Origin: an uncultured Clostridia bacterium
GTDB taxonomy: Bacteria > Bacillota > Clostridia > TANB77 > CAG-508
Reading direction: 5' to 3'
Length of the DNA: 20,367 bases
NCBI GenBank assembly: GCA_934148985.1
Contig: CAKPDO010000027.1
Location: 1 to 20,367, forward strand
Of the stretch, positions 14,651 through 20,367 are shown in pieces (positions within the stretch are counted from its first letter, which is position 1; each line of letters opens with the position of its first letter). A program made the translations under genes and the position numbers. Under the pieces are notes generated by a model. It worked only from the letters and a program-made list of their open reading frames with translations. It searched no databases and had not been told where the DNA came from.

Positions 14651-14914
14651 ATGGAAGTTCTTAAAATTTCATCAAAATCTAATCCAAATTCAGTAGCAGG
14701 AGCTATTGCAGGATTGATAAAAGAATCACAAAAAGCAGAAATGCAAGCAATTGGAGCAGGAGCTCTAAATCAAGCAGTAAAGGCAGTAGCAATAGCAAGA
14801 GGATTTGTAGCACCAGCAGGAGTAGACCTTGTTTGTATACCAGCTTTTGCAGAGGTTGAAGTCGAGGGCGAAGATAGAACTGGCATCAAGCTTATTGTAG
14901 AATCAAGAAAATAA
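14651..14914 (+). CDS. spoVS: stage V sporulation protein S
   Basis: This 87-residue protein is nearly the length of B. subtilis SpoVS (86 aa), and its sequence is the very conserved one: M-E-V-L-K-I-S-S-K-S-N-P-N-S-V-A-G-A-I-A and I-G-A-G-A-L-N-Q-A-V-K-A-V-A-I-A-R-G. It has an Alba-like fold and is needed for the coat and for progression past stage V. Its biochemistry is unsettled. ATG 14651 has AGGAGG (14635-14640) ten bases upstream. The 118-bp gap after dpaA holds GAAT motifs that could belong to a sigma-H promoter, but I see no convincing -35. Confidence 0.95.
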   Translation: MEVLKISSKSNPNSVAGAIAGLIKESQKAEMQAIGAGALNQAVKAVAIARGFVAPAGVDLVCIPAFAEVEVEGEDRTGIKLIVESRK

Positions 14915-14998
14915 AGAAGTTAGAAATACGGAAAAAGTAATAAATATTTAAAATTTGAATATAAATAATACTAATTATATGGAAAGGACTGGTATTTT

Positions 14999-15379
14999 AT
15001 GGAAATGTTTGAAAAAAATAATCCTGTAGTTAGTGTTTTAAAAGGAACTATTATATCTTTTCTTACAACGATAATTGCACTTACAATATTTGCTACATTT
15101 TTAACATATACAAATTTATCTGAAAATACAATAAAACCAGTTATAATAACTGTAACGGGAATTAGTATTTTAATAGGAAGTTCGATAGGAACAAGAAAAC
15201 TTCGAAAAAATGGGCTAGTAACGGGTGCATTAATAGGGATGATTTATATTTTAATTATTTATCTTTTATCTAGTATTATTAATTCAAATTTTTCACTTAG
15301 TTGGATTTCAGCAATTATGATTATTACTGGAATAATTGGTGGAATTTTTGGAGGGATAATTGGAGTAAATACAAAATAA
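14999..15379 (+). CDS. small four-span membrane protein, TIGR04086 (YrzE-like) family
   Basis: This 126-residue hydrophobic protein has four predicted spans (about 14-36, 43-62, 72-92 and 97-122). The pattern V-L-K-G-T-I-I-S-F at the start, G-S-S-I-G-T-R-K in the middle and a glycine-rich end, I-G-G-I-F-G-G-I-I-G-V-N, is what I recall for the TIGR04086 family of Firmicutes. The function is unknown. ATG 14999 has AAAGGA upstream. It lies between spoVS and the hemolysin III gene but has no demonstrated link to sporulation. Confidence 0.72.
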   Translation: MEMFEKNNPVVSVLKGTIISFLTTIIALTIFATFLTYTNLSENTIKPVIITVTGISILIGSSIGTRKLRKNGLVTGALIGMIYILIIYLLSSIINSNFSLSWISAIMIITGIIGGIFGGIIGVNTK

Positions 15380-15390
15380 ATGGGGCAAGA

Positions 15391-15420
15391 GGGACGATGT
15401 CTTTTTTGTCCTATTTTCTT
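15391..15420 (+). terminator. weak terminator, degenerate hairpin-repeat copy
   Basis: GGAC (15392-15395) pairs with GTCC (15408-15411) around a loop containing CTTTTTT, followed by a T-rich run. It resembles a decayed GGGACCGGTTCTTTTTG unit. Confidence 0.45.
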
Positions 15421-15452
15421 TTGCATAAAGTTAAATAAAAATAGAAAAACTA

Positions 15453-15481
15453 TTGACATTTTAATAACTATGTTATATAGT
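15453..15481 (+). promoter_or_regulatory. promoter of the hemolysin III-type gene
   Basis: Perfect TTGACA (15453-15458), a 17-bp spacer and TATAGT (15476-15481). From the -10 box onward the next 20 bp (15476-15495) are identical to those of the acyl-ligase promoter at 16277-16296. Confidence 0.85.
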
Positions 15482-15495
15482 ATTAAAAACTAGAT
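15476..15495 (+). promoter_or_regulatory. shared 20-bp promoter/leader element, copy 1
   Basis: The 20 bases TATAGTATTAAAAACTAGAT include the -10 box and a short dyad (TAGT-N7-ACTA, 15478-15492). An exact second copy lies at 16277-16296 in the same position of the next promoter. A common operator is the simplest reading; the 15-bp dyad spacing resembles FapR lipid-regulator sites, but the half-sites match only partly. Confidence 0.55.
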
Positions 15496-15508
15496 GGAGG
15501 ATAAAGAT

Positions 15509-16183
15509 ATGAAAAGAACAAAATTAGATGAAAGAATATTACCAAAATATACAAAAGGTGAAGAAATATTTAATATGACATCACATATAGTTGGTGCGGC
15601 TCTTGGAGTTGTGGCATTGGTATTGTGTATAATATTTTCGGGAATACACCATAATCCATATGGAGTGGTTTCAAGTGCAATATTTGGTGTAACAATGATT
15701 TTACTTTATACAATGTCAAGCATATATCATGGATTAAAACCAGACACAAAAGCCAAAAAAGTATTTCAAATCTTAGACCACTGTTCAATTTTCTTACTTA
15801 TCGCAGGTTCATACACGCCATTTGCATTATGTACATTAAGGGAAATAGACACAGCTACAGGCTGGTGGATTTTTGGAATAATATGGGGAATGGCAATATT
15901 AGGAATAGTATTAAATTCTATAGATTTAAAACAATTTAAAGTATTTTCTATGATATGTTATCTTGCAATGGGATGGTGTATTATTGTCAAAATTAAATGG
16001 GTAATAGCTGGACTTGGCTGGACTGGATTTACTTTACTTGTTGCAGGTGGAATAATTTATACAATTGGAGCAGTGCTTTATGGTTTAGGTAAAAAGAAAA
16101 AGTATATGCATTCTATTTTTCATTTATGTATATTTGCAGGAAGCTTGCTTCATTTCCTTTGCATATTATTATATGTAGTATAA
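15509..16183 (+). CDS. hemolysin III / YqfA-type PAQR-family membrane protein
   Basis: This 224-residue integral membrane protein has seven predicted spans. The family's metal-binding pattern is present: T-S-H-I-V-G near the start, S-S-I-Y-H-G in the second-third span region, D-H-x-S-I-F-L-L-I-A-G-S-Y-T-P-F, and a final H-S-I-F-H-L with a following L-L-H-F. Bacterial members are called hemolysin III, although hydrolase activity and lipid or metal roles are more likely than lysis. ATG 15509 is used because GGAGG (15496-15500) lies eight bases upstream; the ATG at 15494 overlaps that ribosome site. It has its own promoter and a strong terminator, so it is monocistronic. Confidence 0.92.
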   Translation: MKRTKLDERILPKYTKGEEIFNMTSHIVGAALGVVALVLCIIFSGIHHNPYGVVSSAIFGVTMILLYTMSSIYHGLKPDTKAKKVFQILDHCSIFLLIAGSYTPFALCTLREIDTATGWWIFGIIWGMAILGIVLNSIDLKQFKVFSMICYLAMGWCIIVKIKWVIAGLGWTGFTLLVAGGIIYTIGAVLYGLGKKKKYMHSIFHLCIFAGSLLHFLCILLYVV

Positions 16184-16185
16184 GT

Positions 16186-16242
16186 TTTGCATTGGAACCG
16201 TATCATTTCGCAAAAAGAAACGGTTCTAATGCAAATTTTTTT
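16186..16242 (+). terminator. strong intrinsic terminator of the hemolysin III-type gene
   Basis: A 16-bp stem (16186-16201 with 16220-16235, one G-T pair) around an 18-nt loop, followed by seven T. The loop and right arm contain CAAAAAGAAACGGTTC, a relative of the hairpin-repeat kernel. Confidence 0.92.
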
Positions 16243-16253
16243 AAAAATAATAC

Positions 16254-16282
16254 TTGAATACAATTAATCTTTGTGATATAGT
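16254..16282 (+). promoter_or_regulatory. promoter of the acyl-ligase gene
   Basis: TTGAAT (16254-16259), 17 bp, TATAGT (16277-16282). The spacing and -10 are the same as at 15453-15481. Confidence 0.75.
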
Positions 16283-16296
16283 ATTAAAAACTAGAT
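16277..16296 (+). promoter_or_regulatory. shared 20-bp promoter/leader element, copy 2
   Basis: Exact copy of 15476-15495, again starting at the -10 box; the dyad is at 16279-16293. The flanking bases and the -35 region differ between the two, so identity is confined to the -10 and initial transcript. Confidence 0.55.
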
Positions 16297-16312
16297 TAAG
16301 GAGTGGATAAAT

Positions 16313-18022
16313 TTGAGGAAGAAAATCAACTATTTTAAAACCTATGAAATACAGGATTTAAAAGATATGCTTGAAAAAACAACAAATCAAAATAAAAATA
16401 AAACAGCATTTAAATTAAAAGATGCAAATGGAAAAATTATAAATAAAACATATATTGAATTTAAAAATGATGTACAAAATTTATCAACTAAGTTAATTAA
16501 TATGGGACTAAAAGACAAAAGAATAGCAATTATGGGAAAAAATAGCTATTTTTGGGCAGTTTCATATTTAGCTGTAGCAATTGTGGGAATAGTTGTTCCA
16601 ATTGATAAAGAAGCTTCAAATGAAAATGTAAAAGAGTTTTTAAATGTGTCAGATGCTAAAGCAATAATTGCAGATGATAAATATTTAAATGCAATATTTG
16701 GGTTTAAGTCTGAATTAAGAAACGAGATATCATTAATAGATATACAAAACACATCTAAATATATGAATTTGTCAGACTTAATTTCAAATGGAAAAAAGTT
16801 AATAGAAAATGGTGACAAGGAGTATGAAAATATTAAAATAAATCCAGATGAAATGAAAATATTGTTATTTACATCTGGAACTACAGGAAATTCGAAAGCA
16901 GTTATGTTGTCACACAAAAATATTTGTTCTAATATTATTTCAATTGCAAGTATAGTAAAAGTGGACAATTCGACAAGAGTATTATCAATACTTCCATTAC
17001 ATCATACTTATGAGTGCACAATAGGGTATTTACTAGTAGTGTATGGAGGAGGAACAATTTGCTATTGTGAGGGACTTAGATATATAACAAAAAACATTCA
17101 AGAATATAAACCTACATTTATATTATGTGTTCCTTTGTTATTGGAAAATGTATATAAAAAAGTTCTAAAAACATTAAAATCAAGCTTACCAGAAAAATAT
17201 ACTAAAGAAGAAAGCAAAATAATAGATAATTTACCATTTTACTTAAAAGGAATAGTAAAGAGAAAAGTAAAAAAATCGCTTGGCGGAAAAATAAAAACAT
17301 TTATTGTAGGCGCAGCAGCAATCAAGCCAGATTTAGTAGAAGCATTTTTTAAACTTGGAATAAAAGTTTTACAAGGATATGGCTTAACAGAATGTTCACC
17401 ACTTGTTGCGGGAAATAATGATTTTTATTATAAAGCCGCATCTTGTGGAATGCCAATACCAAATGTGGAATATAAAATTGATAATCCAAATGATGAAGGA
17501 ATTGGAGAAATAATTGTAAAAGGTCCAAATGTAATGCTTGGATATTATGAAAATGAAGAAGCTACAAATAAAGTCTTAATTGACGGATGGTTTCATACAG
17601 GAGATTTGGGCTATACTGATGAGGATGAATTTTTGTACATTTCTGGAAGAAGCAAAAATATGATTCTTACAAAAAATGGCGAAAATATTTATCCAGAAGA
17701 AATTGAAAATATATTAAATGATGATGAGCTAATAGAAGAATCTTTAGTAATTGGAGCATCTAATGGAAAAGATGATGTTCAGGTTAAGGCTAAAATTTTT
17801 CCAAATATAGAAGCAATTAAAGAATATTTAGGAAATAAATTTCCTACAAAAGAAGACGTTAGAAAAATTTTAAATGAAGCCGTAAAAAAGGCAAATGAAA
17901 AACTTCCTAATTTTAAACATATTAAGTCTTTCAAAATTATGGATGAAGATTTTGAAAGAACTACTACAAATAAGGTTAAGAGATTTGGAAAAAATGTTGA
18001 AGATGAGGATAACAAAAAATAG
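16313..18022 (+). CDS. AMP-dependent synthetase/ligase, probable long-chain acyl-CoA ligase
   Basis: This 569-residue adenylate-forming enzyme starts at TTG 16313 with AAGGAG nine bases upstream. All core motifs are present: the phosphate loop T-S-G-T-T-G-N-S-K (187-195), P-L-H-H-T-Y-E, G-Y-G-L-T-E-C-S-P, G-W-F-H-T-G-D-L-G-Y, S-G-R-S-K-N-M-I-L, Y-P-E-E-I-E and the C-terminal catalytic lysine in T-N-K-V-K-R (Lys554). It activates a carboxylate as acyl-AMP and probably transfers it to CoA. A fatty acid is the likely substrate given the long-chain-ligase-like pattern, but acyl-ACP or phenylacetate-type activity cannot be excluded. It has its own promoter and terminator, and shares its -10/leader sequence with the upstream gene. 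Confidence 0.9.
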   Translation: MRKKINYFKTYEIQDLKDMLEKTTNQNKNKTAFKLKDANGKIINKTYIEFKNDVQNLSTKLINMGLKDKRIAIMGKNSYFWAVSYLAVAIVGIVVPIDKEASNENVKEFLNVSDAKAIIADDKYLNAIFGFKSELRNEISLIDIQNTSKYMNLSDLISNGKKLIENGDKEYENIKINPDEMKILLFTSGTTGNSKAVMLSHKNICSNIISIASIVKVDNSTRVLSILPLHHTYECTIGYLLVVYGGGTICYCEGLRYITKNIQEYKPTFILCVPLLLENVYKKVLKTLKSSLPEKYTKEESKIIDNLPFYLKGIVKRKVKKSLGGKIKTFIVGAAAIKPDLVEAFFKLGIKVLQGYGLTECSPLVAGNNDFYYKAASCGMPIPNVEYKIDNPNDEGIGEIIVKGPNVMLGYYENEEATNKVLIDGWFHTGDLGYTDEDEFLYISGRSKNMILTKNGENIYPEEIENILNDDELIEESLVIGASNGKDDVQVKAKIFPNIEAIKEYLGNKFPTKEDVRKILNEAVKKANEKLPNFKHIKSFKIMDEDFERTTTNKVKRFGKNVEDEDNKK

Positions 18023-18030
18023 ACACATAG

Positions 18031-18081
18031 GGACCAGTTTTTTGGGGTTTTGGTTGCCACAAATGGACTGGTTCTTTTTTT
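18031..18081 (+). terminator. terminator of the acyl-ligase gene
   Basis: An 8-bp stem (18031-18038 with 18067-18074, one G-T pair) with a 28-nt loop, followed by seven T (18075-18081). Its right arm is a copy of the ACTGGTTCTTTTT-type repeat. Confidence 0.7.
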
Positions 18082-18088
18082 GTCCTTT

Positions 18089-18150
18089 TTGTTCTTTTTG
18101 TTCATTTGGGACCGGGTCCTTTTTGAGCAAGAACAAAAAAGACCCGGTCC
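18089..18150. repeat. hairpin-repeat copy between convergent genes
   Basis: GGACCGGGTC (18109-18118) and GACCCGGTCC (18141-18150) form a perfect 10-bp stem, extended after one mismatch by a T5G/CA5 pairing. TTTTTGTTCTTTTTG precedes it. It lies between the convergent ligase and tetR genes and could stop transcription from either side, though no T-tract follows either outer arm. Confidence 0.7.
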
Positions 18151-18165
18151 ATTTATGACATTTTG

Positions 18166-18760
18166 TTACTTCAATAATTTTCTAATTTCTTCAAATAAAA
18201 TAGGTTTAAATTCTTCAATTGGTAGAGGCCTATTATACAAAATCGAATTAAAAGAAGTAGAACTTGCAAGTTCTATAATCATAAATAAAGTAGCTTCAGG
18301 GCATTTAAGTTTTATATTGTTCTTTTGAATTCCATTCATAAAAATGCTAAAAATAGAACCATCGTCATAAGGCAAATCAGCAATTTTGTTTACAGCTTCA
18401 TTGTAAATTCCAAGCGAAAGATTTTTAGAAATGAATTTAAGAAGCAAATGATTTTTAGTTAAAGCATCAATAATATGTTCAATAATAAAAATAATTTGGT
18501 CTTCAAAATCTATAATATCAGTTTTTTTCAAAGCTTTTACGGCATCAGCAAAAAGCTTTCCGAGATTTTCTTTCTATCAATTTATTTTGAATATCATATT
18601 TATCTTTAAAATATAAATAGAAAGTTCCTTTTCCAACTCCAGCATTTTCAGCGATATCTTGAATAGATGTTTCTTTAAATCCTTTATTAGTAAATAGGTT
18701 AAAAGCCGAACTAAGTAGTGTTTCTTCTTTAATTTTTTTATTTTCATCTGATTTTTTCAT
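18166..18760 (-). pseudogene. TetR-family repressor, split by a +1 frameshift at a TCT-C-GGA site
   Basis: From ATG 18760 (chosen over ATG 18766 because GAGG is then nine bases upstream) the first frame encodes a complete TetR DNA-binding domain: F-T-N-K-G-F-K-E-T-S-I-Q-D-I-A-E-N-A-G-V-G-K-G-T-F-Y-L-Y-F-K-D-K at about 23-54. After Ser66 comes CGG and then a stop within six codons. Skipping the C opposite plus-strand 18562 continues smoothly as G-K-L-F-A-D-A-V-K-A-L-K-K-T-D and on to the 18166 stop, a normal 197-residue TetR with a ligand-binding half. Either a recent one-base insertion, a sequence error or programmed frameshifting explains it. Unshifted translation would give only the helix-turn-helix domain. 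It is divergent from the exporter gene at 19013 and probably represses it. The convergent ligase gene is upstream on the other strand. Confidence 0.87.
18558..18566 (-). other. frameshift site in the tetR gene (TCT CGG A)
   Basis: The coding strand reads ATCTCGGAA, identical over nine bases to the Crp/Fnr break at 4588-4596. TCT is codon 66, CGG the zero-frame next codon, GGA the next codon of the restored frame. Confidence 0.8.
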
Positions 18761-18810
18761 AAGCATATACCTCGATTCTTTTCATATATTATTTCTGTAT
18801 TATGTAACTT

Positions 18811-18839
18811 ATTATCCCACAAAAAGAAAAAATAGTCAA
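18811..18839 (-). promoter_or_regulatory. promoter of the tetR gene
   Basis: On the minus strand TTGACT (18839-18834) and GATAAT (18816-18811) are 17 bp apart. Its -35 box lies in the left arm of the dyad at 18831-18865. Confidence 0.7.
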
Positions 18840-18865
18840 TAATTTTAGAAAAAATATTGACTATT
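18831..18865. promoter_or_regulatory. 11-bp inverted repeat holding both divergent -35 boxes
   Basis: AATAGTCAATA (18831-18841) and TATTGACTATT (18855-18865) are exact reverse complements separated by 13 bp. The left arm contains the tetR -35, the right arm the exporter -35, so one bound protein could control both directions. Confidence 0.7.
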
Positions 18866-18885
18866 GGTCATAAAAGTGCTACAAT
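18857..18885 (+). promoter_or_regulatory. promoter of the RND/MMPL-type exporter gene
   Basis: TTGACT (18857-18862), 17 bp, TACAAT (18880-18885). A TGAC/GTCA dyad overlaps the -35 and a second lies just past the start of transcription. Confidence 0.8.
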
Positions 18886-18913
18886 GTGTAAGATAAAAAA
18901 TGACTAATGGTCA
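18859..18913. promoter_or_regulatory. paired TetR-type operators flanking the exporter promoter
   Basis: TGACTATTGGTCA follows the -35 region (begins at 18858-18859) and TGACTAATGGTCA is at 18901-18913. Both are 13-bp elements with outer TGAC/GTCA arms, differing at one central base. Their placement over the -35 and just downstream of the start is typical of repression by the divergent TetR protein. Confidence 0.65.
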
Positions 18914-18930
18914 AATGAAACAAAAAGACA

Positions 18931-18987
18931 CAAAAAGAACCGGTCCCAATGGGAAATGGAACAAAAAGAACCGGTCCATTTGTGCCA
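18931..18987. repeat. two inverted-orientation hairpin-repeat units in the exporter leader
   Basis: CAAAAAGAACC occurs at 18931-18941 and 18962-18972, each followed by GGTCC. These are the GGTTCTTTTTG kernel in the minus orientation, inside the untranslated leader of the exporter gene (start of transcription near 18892, ATG 19013). In this orientation they cannot act as a normal terminator of the sense transcript. Confidence 0.75.
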
Positions 18988-19012
18988 AAAATATCAGAAA
19001 GGAAGAAAAAGT

Positions 19013-20367
19013 ATGAAAAAATTTGGTGAATTCATATGTAAACACAAAATAGCAATACTAATATTAGCAGTATTACTATGTATACCATCAATATATGGAA
19101 TGATGGCAACAAGAGTAAATTATGATATTTTATCATATTTACCAAGTGACATAGAAACAGTACAGGGAGAGAAAATTTTATCCGAAGATTTTAAAATGGG
19201 GTCATTCTCAATAGTTCTTGTAAAAGATATGCCACAAAAAAATCTAATCAATCTAGAAAACGAGTTTAGAGAGATTGATTCTGTAAAAGATGTAATGGGA
19301 ATAACAGATGTAACAGGAAGTCAAATTCCGGTAGATATGTTACCAGATGATGTTTTAAAAGAAATCTATAAAGAAGATGGAACAACAGCTGTTTTAGTTA
19401 CATTTGAAGATGGAATTGCAGAAGATAGAACTTTAGATGCAATTCAAACTTTAAGAGACATAACAGACGAAAACTGTAAAATCAGTGGAATGTCAGCAAC
19501 AAACTTAGACATAAAAGATATATGTAATTCGGAAGTAATAATATATGTAATAATTGCAGTAGTGCTATGTGTAATAATTTTAGCGGTTGCATTAGACTCA
19601 TATGCAATGCCACTTATATTATTAGGGAATATTGGAATTTCAGTATTATACAATATGGGTACAAATATTGTATTTCATGAGATTTCATATATAACAAAAG
19701 CAATAAGTGCAGTATTACAATTAGGTGTAACGATGGATTTTGGAATTTTCTTATACCATAGTTACAAACATCAAAAAGAAACAGAAAGTAATAATGATAA
19801 GGCAATGGCACTCGCAATAGCTGATACTTTAAAATCAGTTGTAGGTAGCTCACTTACTACAGTTGCAGGATTTTTAGCATTATGTACGATGAGCTTAACA
19901 CTTGGAAAAGATATTGGATTAGTTATGGCAAAAGGTGTTGCACTTGGCGTAATTTGTACAGTAACAATACTTCCAAGTTTGATACTAGTATTTGATAAAT
20001 TAATAGTAAAAACAGCACATAAAGATATTTTACCTAAATTTACAGGAGTAAAAAATTTTGTATTAAATCACTCAAAAGCAATTGCAGTAACATTTATTAT
20101 AATTTTACCATTTGCAGTTTATGGCTATACTCATACAGAAAGTTATTATAACTTAATGAGCGGACTTCCAAAGACATTACCAAGCGTTCAAGCAAATGAC
20201 ACATTAGCAAATGATTTTGATATGGTTTCAACAGAACTTATTCTTGTAGATAAAAACTTGCCAGATAGTCAAGTAGCAGAAATGCTTGAAAAAATTGATA
20301 ATTTAGATGGAATAAAAATGAGTTTAAGTTATTCAAAAATAACAGATAAGCTAAATATGCCAGCAGA
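19013..20367 (+). CDS. RND superfamily / MMPL-type exporter, 3' end cut by the window
   Basis: The frame is open from ATG 19013 to the last base (451 complete codons), with no stop; the ribosome site AGAAAGGAAG lies just upstream. The protein has an N-terminal span (about 12-31), an extracytoplasmic domain (about 32-180, starting R-V-N-Y-D-I-L-S-Y-L-P), then a cluster of spans containing A-V-L-Q-L-G-V-T-M-D-F-G-I-F-L-Y-H-S-Y, the family's conserved Gly-Asp segment in the fourth span region, and a second loop beginning near residue 375. MMPL proteins of Gram-positives export lipids, drugs or antimicrobial peptides using the proton gradient. A full member has 700 or more residues, so a large part lies beyond the window. 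The divergent TetR gene and its operators suggest ligand-induced efflux. Substrate is unknown. Confidence 0.88.
   Translation, partial: MKKFGEFICKHKIAILILAVLLCIPSIYGMMATRVNYDILSYLPSDIETVQGEKILSEDFKMGSFSIVLVKDMPQKNLINLENEFREIDSVKDVMGITDVTGSQIPVDMLPDDVLKEIYKEDGTTAVLVTFEDGIAEDRTLDAIQTLRDITDENCKISGMSATNLDIKDICNSEVIIYVIIAVVLCVIILAVALDSYAMPLILLGNIGISVLYNMGTNIVFHEISYITKAISAVLQLGVTMDFGIFLYHSYKHQKETESNNDKAMALAIADTLKSVVGSSLTTVAGFLALCTMSLTLGKDIGLVMAKGVALGVICTVTILPSLILVFDKLIVKTAHKDILPKFTGVKNFVLNHSKAIAVTFIIILPFAVYGYTHTESYYNLMSGLPKTLPSVQANDTLANDFDMVSTELILVDKNLPDSQVAEMLEKIDNLDGIKMSLSYSKITDKLNMPA

Noticed and set aside
18050..18328. Plus-strand frame across the repeat block into tetR
   Set aside because: It consists of repeat sequence plus antisense tetR and has no family resemblance.

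Overview
The window is AT-rich Gram-positive DNA. It carries purine-rich Shine-Dalgarno sites (AAAGGAGG type), frequent TTG starts and AGA-dominated arginine codons. Two sporulation proteins (dipicolinate synthase subunit A and SpoVS) and RicT point to an endospore-forming member of the Clostridia, and the class III-type ribonucleotide reductase relative and 2[4Fe-4S] ferredoxin fit an anaerobe. I cannot name the species. No rRNA, tRNA, CRISPR array, transposase or phage gene was seen, and no stretch over 300 bases lacks a gene.

Layout: 1-2233 holds a 25-bp tandem repeat, a strong promoter, a 58-residue single-span membrane protein, rpmE (L31) with its own promoter and terminator, and a Wzx-like flippase. 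2253-4011 is pth plus a shortened RNase E/G gene ending in a block of short repeats. 4100-4733 (minus) is a Crp/Fnr regulator split by a one-base frameshift, with a 28-bp palindrome over its promoter. 4981-9760 runs nrdD-like, a phosphofructokinase, a TtcA-type tRNA thiolase and a COG0523 metallochaperone GTPase with a histidine-rich loop. 9900-13473 is a tight operon-like run: ppaC, lepB, holB, ricT and a ferredoxin. 13648-16183 has dpaA, spoVS, a small 4-TM protein and a hemolysin III-type protein. 16313-18022 is an acyl-CoA-ligase-like enzyme. 18166-18760 (minus) is a TetR regulator, also split by a one-base frameshift, divergent from an RND/MMPL-type exporter that runs off the window end.

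The most striking observation is that the two split regulator genes are broken at the same nine bases. On their coding strand both read TCT-CGG-A, and skipping the single C (TCT-[C]-GGA, encoding Ser-Gly) restores full-length Crp/Fnr and TetR proteins. CGG is the zero-frame codon at both sites. By eye it is not used in frame in any intact gene here (about 5,700 codons), although CGT, CGC and CGA are. Programmed +1 frameshifting at a rare or unreadable CGG codon is a testable explanation; shared sequence error or independent decay are the alternatives.

Other points are an NrdD-like protein that keeps its ATP-cone but lacks a central block and the whole glycyl-radical end, a dispersed hairpin repeat family built on GGTTCTTTTTG, a 20-bp sequence shared exactly by two neighbouring promoters, and a phosphofructokinase with unusual active-site residues.
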